Notes under the pieces: model-generated | Database searches by the model: none | Told to the model about the DNA's origin: nothing | Seen by the model: the letters and a program-made list of their open reading frames with translations, nothing else | Shown here: positions 25,523 through 31,931 of the stretch, piece by piece | Numbering within the stretch: position 1 is the stretch's first letter | Layout of the letters: every line of letters starts with the position of its first letter | Made by a program: the position numbers and the translations under genes | Source: Acidobacteriota bacterium | GTDB taxonomy: Bacteria; Acidobacteriota; Terriglobia; Acidiferrales; UBA7541 | Assembly (NCBI GenBank): GCA_021832085.1 | Contig: JAKBLM010000045.1 | Location: forward strand, 1-33,506 | Reading direction: 5' to 3' | Length of the DNA: 33,506 nt

Positions 25523-26590
25523 CTAGGGCTGCGTGGGGGATGCGGTCACGGTGACAGCCTTTTGCAACTCGAAATCGAGCAGGGTTTCCGAGGGTACTTT
25601 CACCTGCTGCCCGCGAGTTGCCAATTGTATGGCGGTGCCCGCTCCGGCACCGGTGGCGGCGCCGATCGCGGCGCCCTTGCCGCCGCCGGCGATGGCTCCG
25701 ATCACGGCTCCAATCGCCGCGCCGACTCCTACCTTCTTGGCGGTATCTTCACCGCGCGATTTGCCCTTGGCCGTATACGCGTTGCTCACGAGCGGGTAGG
25801 TCCGGCCTTGGGTTGTCATCTTCACCAGCTGCAATTCCAGTTCGCTCGTTCCGGTCATGCGCCCGGCAGTTTTCGCGGTGGCCAGGCGAACCGAGACGTT
25901 CGCCCCCGCGGGAACCACCTCCTGGCCGCCCACAACCACTGGAGAGTCGAGCGCGGAGCGGAATAGCGTGCCGACTTTGTCCTTTGACGAGTCCACCGCG
26001 TCGATCATCCGCACCATCAAATGCGTGCCGGCGGGAATGGTGATGCTTACCGGTTCCGGCGCCGGTTGCTGCTGCGGAGGCGGCTCGGGCATGGGCACAG
26101 GCTCAGGCGGAGGAGCCGTCTGCTGCTCGGCCGTCTGAGTCGGCATCGGTTCGAGCACTGCGGGTTGCGGAGCAGGCGCTGGCGGGGCTTCGCGCACGCG
26201 CCGGGCCCGGCGCTTCGGCGGCTGCTCGGTCGGCTTTGGCGCGGCAGTTGTAGGTTCCGCAGCGGCTGTCGTTGGCGCGGTGGACGCCAGCGTAATCCGG
26301 TCTTCGATCAGCTTCACTCCCGGGGCAGCGCCGGCGATCTGGACAGCCCGATCCTTCAGCTCGGCCGACGGCACCTGACCGGTCAGCATGACCTGGCCTT
26401 TGGTAACGACGACCTGCAAGTTGGTCGCTTTCAAACCCTGGTCGGCGTAGAAGCGGGACTGGATCTGGTTCTTGATGGCCGCATCATCCGGCGCCTTCGT
26501 GCATCCTGCGGCTGCAAGGCTTGCCAACAGCAGCAAAAGAAATACGGGCAAGGCGACGCGCCGCGAACCCCGCCTTATGTGCTTCGTCAT
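25523..26590 (-). CDS. BON-domain glycine-zipper lipoprotein
   Basis: 355 residues. Signal peptide with lipobox LAAAGC (Cys30). A BON domain (about 33-105; VVVTKGQVMLTGQVPSAELKDRAVQIAGAAPGVKLIED), a membrane-associating fold, is followed by a Pro/Ala/Gln-rich linker (about 110-180) that could span the periplasm. Next comes a beta-rich domain with two IPAGT / VPAGA motifs (about 183-285) like the C-terminal barrel of TrbI/VirB10-type proteins, and a glycine zipper (VGVGAAIGAVIGAIAGGGKGAAIGAATGAGAG, about 288-320). This combination suggests an envelope-bridging structural protein. The start at 26590 has GGAG at good spacing; an upstream in-frame ATG does not. A sigma-54-like element lies about 62 nt upstream. 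Confidence 0.8.
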   Translation of the reverse strand: MTKHIRRGSRRVALPVFLLLLLASLAAAGCTKAPDDAAIKNQIQSRFYADQGLKATNLQVVVTKGQVMLTGQVPSAELKDRAVQIAGAAPGVKLIEDRITLASTAPTTAAAEPTTAAPKPTEQPPKRRARRVREAPPAPAPQPAVLEPMPTQTAEQQTAPPPEPVPMPEPPPQQQPAPEPVSITIPAGTHLMVRMIDAVDSSKDKVGTLFRSALDSPVVVGGQEVVPAGANVSVRLATAKTAGRMTGTSELELQLVKMTTQGRTYPLVSNAYTAKGKSRGEDTAKKVGVGAAIGAVIGAIAGGGKGAAIGAATGAGAGTAIQLATRGQQVKVPSETLLDFELQKAVTVTASPTQP

Positions 26591-26651
26591 CCAATCTCCG
26601 CCTGCCGCCAATCCCCGGCTGCCTGTCTGAGGCGGCGTTTATGCCTGTGAG

Positions 26652-26667
26652 GGCAATCGCTTTGCCA
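26652..26667 (-). promoter_or_regulatory. Sigma-54-like -24/-12 element before the BON lipoprotein
   Basis: On the minus strand TGGCAAAGCGATTGCC matches TGGCA and TTGC at the exact 8-nt gap between TGG and TTGC. Transcription would begin near 26642, leaving a leader of about 52 nt. No enhancer-binding protein gene is in the window. Confidence 0.5.
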
Positions 26668-26943
26668 AACAGCCGGCCGACTGAAGTCGAGTTTTGATTG
26701 ATCGGAAAGGAGATAGCTGGAAGGTTTTGGTTTCCCGCAATTGGTCACGGCCCGTAGTGCGCTATTTCACTCTCTGATTGGGGCATCGGAGCGACTGTCT
26801 TTCGTCAGTTCCCGCACGAAATTCGTCGGCACGATGCCGTGAAATAAGGAAATAGACGGTGGAGCGTCTCATCCCTCTGCGCTTTCCTCTGCGCCTGCTT
26901 GCGGAAATCGACGTGCAAGGAAGAGTTGGCAGGAGAAGGAAAT
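26668..26943. other. Intergenic stretch between divergent genes
   Basis: Upstream of both the BON lipoprotein and the small basic protein genes. It contains a short imperfect repeat of CTCTGCGC (about 26873-26895). I see no open frame, RNA gene or clear sigma-70 promoter. Confidence 0.5.
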
Positions 26944-27159
26944 ATGGCTCGCCAAAGAAACAAGAAGCTCACTGCTGCAGCTGTCAGAATCGGAAGCACC
27001 ATGGGAAAGGCTGACCGGCGTGCGCGTAGTATCGTCAACAGGGTGCGGTCGGCCAGAAAAGAACTCCGCCACGATCTGTTGGAACTTTCCAAAACGGCCG
27101 ACCGGCTGTCGCGTGACCTGAAAAGGGCCAACAAGCAGCTACGGCATGCTCTTGGATAA
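26944..27159 (+). CDS. Small basic helical protein, function unknown
   Basis: 71 residues, over a quarter Lys/Arg, no signal peptide. Almost entirely predicted helical, with a heptad-like pattern in LRHDLLELSKTADRLSRDLKRANKQL, suggesting a coiled coil. ATG at 26944 has AAGGA just upstream within a purine-rich GGAGAAGGAAAT; the same frame extends 45 nt further upstream without a ribosome site. The charge would suit nucleic-acid or membrane-phosphate binding, but no known DNA-binding motif is seen. The ABM protein follows after 74 nt on the same strand. Real gene likely; function not assignable. Confidence 0.6.
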   Translation: MARQRNKKLTAAAVRIGSTMGKADRRARSIVNRVRSARKELRHDLLELSKTADRLSRDLKRANKQLRHALG

Positions 27160-27233
27160 CCAAAACGGTCGCCTGCCGCGGCCGTGTCTCGCTGGCTTCT
27201 CCGCTCCACGGAAGAGGCCGAGGGGGTGTTTCG

Positions 27234-27557
27234 ATGTTTGCACGAGTCCTGGAGATGGAAACCAAGCCGGGCAAGGCTCGGGAACTGTGCTCCGTGATCG
27301 AGGAAAAAGGTGTGCCAATTCTCAAGGGATTTCCCGGGTTGCTGGATGTCTTCTGCCTGATCCCCGAGGAGATCGCCGATTCGGTGATCGCCATAAGCTT
27401 TTGGGAAACCCGCGAGACGGCGGAGAAGTACCACCATGAAGCTTTTCGCAAGGTCGCTGAAATCTATCACCCCTTTCTGGAGGGATTGATTCAGGTCCGC
27501 GGCTGCGACGTCCCCGTGTCCACAGGCTATCGCGCGAAATTCGCCAAGGCGTCCTGA
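27234..27557 (+). CDS. ABM-domain protein (putative monooxygenase or heme-type dimer)
   Basis: 107 residues forming one ferredoxin-like antibiotic-biosynthesis-monooxygenase (ABM) domain: FARVLEMETKPGKARELCSVI, strand FCLIPEE, then VIAISFWETRETAEKYHHEAFRKVAEIYHPFLEG, the FWxSxExxxxY pattern of the fold. Such proteins are usually homodimers that act on small aromatic or quinone substrates or on heme, but many have unknown roles. GAGGGGG lies before the ATG with about 8 nt spacing. No heme ligand set is evident, so no function is assigned beyond the fold. Confidence 0.8.
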   Translation: MFARVLEMETKPGKARELCSVIEEKGVPILKGFPGLLDVFCLIPEEIADSVIAISFWETRETAEKYHHEAFRKVAEIYHPFLEGLIQVRGCDVPVSTGYRAKFAKAS

Positions 27558-27638
27558 AACCCGAACCTCGGCATGACGGGCGGTCGCTCAGACAGATCTT
27601 TTAGTGCGGTGGGTCGAACAAATGTTGTCTTATTCAGC

Positions 27639-27751
27639 GGCGGCCGTCGTCTTCAAATCTTGTGTAACGCCGAGCTTTAGCTCGGCACATGCCGCCTTGA
27701 AGGCCAGGCGACGCGTAACGGCATTAGCGACGCACTACACCAGTCCCGGGA
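27639..27751 (+). repeat. Two-hairpin interspersed repeat, copy C
   Basis: Same family as 9012-9125 and 25325-25438. First hairpin is a perfect GCCGAGC/GCTCGGC with loop TTTA (27671-27688). The second hairpin region (CGTAAC...TTAGCG) is less complementary here. It lies between convergent ABM and PEP-CTERM genes, in a gap of about 350 nt that holds no other feature I can support. Confidence 0.8.
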
Positions 27752-27909
27752 GTCTCCGTACCGCGGCAGCCATGGCGAAACGCGAGCCGCTGAGGCAAGT
27801 GAGAAGCACGGGGCGGCGCCTTTAGCTCCAAACGGAAGCCCTGCACGCCGTCCCTTGGTGCCTGATGGCGGGCCCAACTCAGGCAACATCTGTCGGACCC
27901 GGTTAGGAT

Positions 27910-28344
27910 TCAAGCCCGTTCCGCCGGACTATGCAGGAAGCGGCTAAAGAGCAACAGGGCCAGGAAGCTGCAAGCGAGCAAGAGGTTCGTCCCGGGCTCT
28001 GGTGCGGAAACCGGGTTGTTGTTCCCGCCGCTGTTGGAAACGACGTATCCCGTCCAGTGAGCGTCCTCAGTCCAACCCAAATGAAGAGGTCTGCCCAAAG
28101 CGTAGCGCGGCCGGTACGGGACACCCAGTGACGAGAAGTCTTTCTCGGCCGCCCAGTTCGTCTTCAGGTTGTAGCTGAAGATTGGGGTCATGGTATCGGC
28201 ACCGGGCACACGCGCAGCCACAAGGTGGCCTATGCCAGGCGAGCCCGGTTGGACGATATTGTCGGCTTGGGAATTCATCGGCAGAAGAAGCAGGCAAGTC
28301 GCAAGCGCGACAACAGGAAGCGCAACCCACCTCTGTTTTGTCAT
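27910..28344 (-). CDS. Small exported protein with PEP-CTERM-like sorting tail
   Basis: 144 residues. Signal peptide about 1-27 (ending SQA), a short mature domain of about 85 residues with no known fold, then APEPGT (PEP at 115-117), a hydrophobic helix LLLACSFLALLLF and a positively charged end. That tripartite tail is the PEP-CTERM signal recognised by exosortase/EpsH, which typically releases such proteins to the surface during exopolysaccharide production. The Arg after the helix is single rather than a cluster, and no exosortase gene is in the window, so this is a probable rather than certain substrate. GGGAGG 8 nt before the ATG fixes the start. Preceded by a sigma-54-like element. Confidence 0.7.
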   Translation of the reverse strand: MTKQRWVALPVVALATCLLLLPMNSQADNIVQPGSPGIGHLVAARVPGADTMTPIFSYNLKTNWAAEKDFSSLGVPYRPRYALGRPLHLGWTEDAHWTGYVVSNSGGNNNPVSAPEPGTNLLLACSFLALLLFSRFLHSPAERA

Positions 28345-28371
28345 CGTAAATGCCTCCCTGCGCTTTGGGCT

Positions 28372-28387
28372 TGCAATTGCCTCTCCA
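28372..28387 (-). promoter_or_regulatory. Sigma-54-like element before the PEP-CTERM-like gene
   Basis: On the minus strand TGGAGAGGCAATTGCA keeps TGG, the G at position 7, and TTGCA at exact -24/-12 spacing. A start near 28362 would put the GGGAGG ribosome site (28353-28358) directly behind the 5' end, with an 18-nt leader. In Zoogloea, PEP-CTERM genes are known to need RpoN, which makes the match more plausible. Confidence 0.55.
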
Positions 28388-28623
28388 CATAGGCAAACCG
28401 TCTAATTCCGCATGTCCCGGATTCCCAGAGGGATAGCGTCACAAAGAACTCGTCTTGAAGTGGCCGTTTTGCTCTCGGTTGAAGCACTTCGGAAGGATAG
28501 TGAAAATTATTGCGGCCTGGCCTGTCCAATATCCTTTCGTGCTCTGTTGGAAGGAAACGAACTCGTCTGGATCAGCCCGGACTCCCGCCAGGGGACGAGA
28601 AGCCTGTAAGCTGCCGGGAAGAT

Positions 28624-28699
28624 TGGTGGACCGCATGGGACTCGAACCCACGGCCTCCTCGTTGCGAACGAGGCGCTCTCCCAACTGAGCTAGCGGCCC
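28624..28699 (-). tRNA. tRNA-Ala (anticodon CGC)
   Basis: 76 nt folding into a full cloverleaf: 7-bp acceptor stem (GGGCCGC/GCGGTCC), D arm TAGCTCAGTTGGGAGAGC, anticodon stem CCTCG/CGAGG with loop TTCGCAA, T arm GTGGG/CCCAT with loop TTCGAGT, and an encoded CCA at 28624-28626. Anticodon CGC reads GCG. The acceptor stem has the G3-U70 pair that marks alanine tRNAs. Confidence 0.97.
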
Positions 28700-28709
28700 A
28701 CTCCAGGAG

Positions 28710-28738
28710 ATTGTAAGCGCAGCGTCCCACGCGAGCAA
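28710..28738 (-). promoter_or_regulatory. tRNA-Ala promoter
   Basis: On the minus strand TTGCTC (28733-28738), 17 nt, TACAAT (28710-28715), with the -10 ending 10 nt before the mature tRNA 5' end. The -10 is strong and the -35 partial. Confidence 0.6.
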
Positions 28739-28811
28739 GATGCCGGCCGCTTATCTAGAAGCCGTTGCATAACCCTTCGGTGTCGCGGGTCAGAGCCGGA
28801 CCTGTCCCCCC

Positions 28812-28829
28812 TTGCCGGAGCTCCGGCAA
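28812..28829. repeat. Perfect 18-bp palindrome
   Basis: TTGCCGGAGCTCCGGCAA reads the same on both strands, with no loop. It lies about 65 nt downstream of the S41 protease stop. It has no T-tract, so it is not an obvious terminator; it could be a binding site or an extragenic palindrome. Confidence 0.6.
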
Positions 28830-28893
28830 AATACCGAATAAATGGAGGGGCCCCGGCCCTGAAGCTGGACCTTGCTGGGTTTCGTATCGGCTG

Positions 28894-30525
28894 CTAGCGG
28901 CTGTTGTCCTTCATCGCGGCTGCGCGCTCGGCGTCCATCACGCGGGCGTGCGCGTAGATCGCCTTCGCTTCGGAAATCAACGGAATCGCCTTCTCCAGCT
29001 GCGCGTCGTGGTCCAGGTCCACCTTGTAGCCGGCGTCGAGCCCGAAGACCGACGTGAAAACCTCGCGCTTGATCTTCCACTGGAGCCAGCTCAAATTCTG
29101 CTGAATGTCCTGCGGCGTGTAGCTGATGTGCTCCCTCGTGAGGAACTGTTCGAAGTCCTTGATCACGCTGGGGCCGACGGTGAAATCGCGCGTGATGTCC
29201 GGCCGCTGGCCGAGGAAATACCGGGTGAAGTCGCCGACGCCGATCTCGAGCGGCGTCCCAATCGACGGGAAGAAAACGCCCGCCTGCATCAGTTTGGTTT
29301 GGAAGGCGTCGAGCTTGGGTGCCGGAATCTTGACGTCCGGCGTGATCCCGCCGCCGCCGTAAACGACGCGGCCGCCATCGGTGAGATACGCCTTCCGTTT
29401 CGGCGCGGGCTGCGGATCGAATCGGTATTGCCAATAGGAGATGTCTTTGTAGGGGCGCTGAATCAGCCGGCCGCTCGGTGTGTAGTAACGCGCGGTGGTC
29501 AGCGCCAGGCCAGTGCCGTAGCTGAGCGGCGTCACGGTCTGGACGAGGCCCTTGCCGAACGTCGTGGTGCCGGCAATCAGTGCCCGCCCGTGATCTTGCA
29601 GCGCCCCGGAAACGATTTCCGAAGCGGAAGCCGTTCCACCATTCACGAGCACGACCATTGGCACTCGGTCGCCCCCGTTGCCGTTGATCGCGTAATAACG
29701 GCGCTCGGGCGAGGATCGGCCGCGGTGGCTGACGATCAGTTGTCCCTTGTCCAGGAACCTGTCGGCGACCTGGACAGCCTGGTTGAGCAGCCCGCCGGGA
29801 TTTCCGCGCAGGTCGAGGATCAGGCCCTTGAGGTGTGGGGCGTCGAGTGCCTTCAGCGCCTTAGCCAGTGCGCTCGCGGTGTCTTCATTCTCGAATGTGG
29901 AGATGTCGATATACCCGATGCCGGGCTGGATCATCGTGTAGTAGGTGACTGAACTGTGCGGGATCTCCTGCCGCGTAACCGTAAATTGCAGTGGCTTCTT
30001 CCAGCCCTCGCGGCCCACGGTAATGTGGACGACGGTGCCGCGCGGCCCTTTGAGCAGGTTTGCCACTTGAAGCGTACTCAGCCCCTTGCACGACTTGCCG
30101 TCCACTTCAAGGATGACGTCACCTGGGCGGATGCCGGCCTTATAGGCGGGCGAGCCGGGAAACGGCGCGATGACGACCGTCCGGCCACTCTCGGGCCCGA
30201 TCTGCATCCCAACGCCGTAGTAGCGCCCGTGCTGGTCTTCTTGCAGTTGGGAGAAGGCCTTCTTGGTGAAAAAGGTGGAGTGCGGGTCGAGCACGAGCAA
30301 CATGCCAGGGATGGCCCCGTTGTAGATGGCCTTGTTGACGTCGATCGGCTTGGCATAGTCCTGCTGGACGACGGACAGAACCTGGCTGAACTCCTTGATT
30401 GACTGCTCCATCGAGTTCGCGCCGGTGGTCGAGGCGCGAAGCGACGGCCCATAGAAGCCACCGACGAGAGCCGAAATGCCAAGCGTGCCAATCAGGACGA
30501 GTACTGCGCCTTTTCCCCGTAACAT
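28894..30525 (-). CDS. ctpA: CtpA-type C-terminal processing protease (S41)
   Basis: 543 residues. N-terminal membrane anchor or signal (about 7-25), a helical region, a PDZ domain (about 104-185; GVGMQIG, GSPAYKAGIRPGDVILEVDG) and the S41 protease core. Nucleophile Ser300 lies in GGTASASEI and the general-base Lys325 in TTTFGKG, the Ser/Lys pair of tail-specific proteases. A C-terminal helical extension (about 440-543) exceeds the basic CtpA core. It would cut exported proteins at their C-termini in the periplasm. AAGGAG stands 13 nt before the ATG, rather far. It shares its upstream region with the divergent tat operon. Active site complete. Confidence 0.93.
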   Translation of the reverse strand: MLRGKGAVLVLIGTLGISALVGGFYGPSLRASTTGANSMEQSIKEFSQVLSVVQQDYAKPIDVNKAIYNGAIPGMLLVLDPHSTFFTKKAFSQLQEDQHGRYYGVGMQIGPESGRTVVIAPFPGSPAYKAGIRPGDVILEVDGKSCKGLSTLQVANLLKGPRGTVVHITVGREGWKKPLQFTVTRQEIPHSSVTYYTMIQPGIGYIDISTFENEDTASALAKALKALDAPHLKGLILDLRGNPGGLLNQAVQVADRFLDKGQLIVSHRGRSSPERRYYAINGNGGDRVPMVVLVNGGTASASEIVSGALQDHGRALIAGTTTFGKGLVQTVTPLSYGTGLALTTARYYTPSGRLIQRPYKDISYWQYRFDPQPAPKRKAYLTDGGRVVYGGGGITPDVKIPAPKLDAFQTKLMQAGVFFPSIGTPLEIGVGDFTRYFLGQRPDITRDFTVGPSVIKDFEQFLTREHISYTPQDIQQNLSWLQWKIKREVFTSVFGLDAGYKVDLDHDAQLEKAIPLISEAKAIYAHARVMDAERAAAMKDNSR

Positions 30526-30554
30526 GGGTGCTCGCTATCTCCTTGATCCATGCA

Positions 30555-30563
30555 AGTATAGCA
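30555..30563 (-). promoter_or_regulatory. Extended -10 promoter of the S41 protease gene
   Basis: On the minus strand TGC followed by TATACT (-10 at 30555-30560). The -35 is weak and would overlap the -35 of the tat promoter. Start near 30548, about 22 nt before the ATG. Confidence 0.5.
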
Positions 30564-30573
30564 TACGGTCCGT

Positions 30574-30602
30574 TTGACACCCATTTGCTGCTTTTCTATC
30601 AT
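30574..30602 (+). promoter_or_regulatory. Near-consensus sigma-70 promoter of tatBC
   Basis: TTGACA (30574-30579), exactly 17 nt, TATCAT (30597-30602). Start near 30609, giving a leader of about 22 nt to the ATG at 30631. This is the best sigma-70 match I see in the window. Confidence 0.8.
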
Positions 30603-30630
30603 TCAGCCAGGGGGCCATGGGCCCGACTCG

Positions 30631-31137
30631 ATGCTGAGCGTTCCTCACCTGATTATCATTTTCCTCGTGGCGCTGATTGTTCTGGGTCCGGAAAAACTGC
30701 CTCAGGTCGCTCGCACGTTGGCCAAGGCGATGGGGGAGTTCCGGGAAGCCACCGGCGGCTTGCGCGAAACTTTCGAGCAGGAGATGCGCCAGCTCGAACG
30801 CGAGATCAATGAAGCGGGGCAGTCGTCGCGACCCGCTCCGCCCGCCAAACCCGTCCTGTCCCAAGCAAACAATCCTCTTGGTGAGGTCGAAAGCAAAGCG
30901 GTCGATGCAGGGGAAGCCGCCGCGAGTGAAAGGGAGCACGTCTCCGAACCGACCGATTCGGAGGAACTGGCAGCGACGGCCGAAGACCCGTTCCCGGCTG
31001 GGTCCGTCGAGCCCGCGCCGCCCGCCGTTCCCGAAGAGGAGGCCGTACCCGAAGCGCCGCAGCCCGAAGAAAAAAGCCGCTTGAGCGCCGCCGATCCAGG
31101 AAAATCTGCCAATGGCCACTCCACCACCGCTACCTGA
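30631..31137 (+). CDS. tatB: TatA/TatB-family translocase subunit
   Basis: 168 residues. The N-terminus MLSVPHLIIIFLVALIVLGPEKLPQV is the short membrane helix with a GP(E/K)KLP hinge of TatA/TatB; an amphipathic helix follows (about 25-60), then a long acidic, Pro-rich tail (about 70-165). It overlaps tatC by 26 nt, and the long tail and pairing with tatC favour TatB over TatA. TatB and TatC form the receptor for folded proteins with twin-arginine signals; the cyclase at 7910-8869 in this window carries one. ATG at 30631 follows the promoter with only a weak G-rich ribosome site. Confidence 0.85.
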   Translation: MLSVPHLIIIFLVALIVLGPEKLPQVARTLAKAMGEFREATGGLRETFEQEMRQLEREINEAGQSSRPAPPAKPVLSQANNPLGEVESKAVDAGEAAASEREHVSEPTDSEELAATAEDPFPAGSVEPAPPAVPEEEAVPEAPQPEEKSRLSAADPGKSANGHSTTAT

Positions 31138-31930
31138 CACCGGCGGCCCGGCCACCCAGGAAAACGAGCCTGGCGGCCGGATGTCGTTTATCGAACACCT
31201 GGCCGAGCTGCGGAAGCGGCTGATCTATTCGTTCAGTGCGATCGGTGTCGGCATGCTCGCCGGTTTCGCTGTGGCGGACCACGTGTTGGTGTGGATCGCC
31301 GCGCCGATGATGGCGGCGCTGAAAGAGAAGCACGAAACCGCCCACATCATCTACACGAGCCCGATCGGGGTGGTCGGGCCGTTCATTCACGTCGCCTTTT
31401 ACCTTGGCCTGGTGCTGGCCTCGCCCGTGGTTTTCTACGAGCTGTGGATGTTTGTGGCGCCGGGCCTCTACAAGCACGAAAAACAGGCGGTGATGACCTT
31501 CGTGATTTCGTCGGTGGGCCTGTTTCTGGTAGGAGTCGGTTTTGGCTATTTCTGGCTGCTTCCTTACCTGCTGCCGCTTCTTTTGGCCTTCCAGGGCCCG
31601 TTTGTTCCCTACATCAGCATCAACGAGCTTTACGATTTCACGCTTCTGGTGCTCATGGGCATGGGGCTCGTCTTCGAATTGCCCGTCCTGATTTTCTTCC
31701 TTTCGCTGATGGGCGTTGTGACACCCAAATTTTTGTGGAAAAACGCGCGTTATGCCATTTTGATCATCACAATCATTGCCGCCGTCATCACCCCGACTCC
31801 GGGCGCGGTGACGATGCTGATTTTTATGGCGCCAATGATCCTGCTCTATTTCGCGGGGTTGGGCGTCAGCTGGATGGTCGTGCGGCGGAAACGGCGCCGG
31901 GCGGCCATGGCCAGCACGGAGGCCCATTGA
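31112..31930 (+). CDS. tatC: Sec-independent translocase TatC
   Basis: 272 residues, six membrane helices. The cytoplasmic N-terminal motif FIEHLAELRKRL has the conserved Glu and Arg that bind the twin-arginine signal, and the GMGLVFELPVL segment carries the conserved Glu before helix 5. The C-terminus is basic. It forms the signal-receptor core with TatB. Overlaps tatB and is followed by the next gene after one base, so the three genes are probably one transcript. AGGA lies 10 nt before the ATG. The 20-residue Pro/Gly-rich extension before the first motif is a little longer than usual. Confidence 0.96.
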   Translation: MATPPPLPDTGGPATQENEPGGRMSFIEHLAELRKRLIYSFSAIGVGMLAGFAVADHVLVWIAAPMMAALKEKHETAHIIYTSPIGVVGPFIHVAFYLGLVLASPVVFYELWMFVAPGLYKHEKQAVMTFVISSVGLFLVGVGFGYFWLLPYLLPLLLAFQGPFVPYISINELYDFTLLVLMGMGLVFELPVLIFFLSLMGVVTPKFLWKNARYAILIITIIAAVITPTPGAVTMLIFMAPMILLYFAGLGVSWMVVRRKRRRAAMASTEAH

Positions 31931-31931
31931 T

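Noticed and set aside
9012..27751. CRISPR array
   Set aside because: The repeats are single, kilobases apart and each about 110 bp with two stems; there are no spacers and no cas genes.
28624..28893. Integration site of a mobile element at the tRNA-Ala gene
   Set aside because: No integrase, no duplicated tRNA 3' end and no change in gene style on either side.
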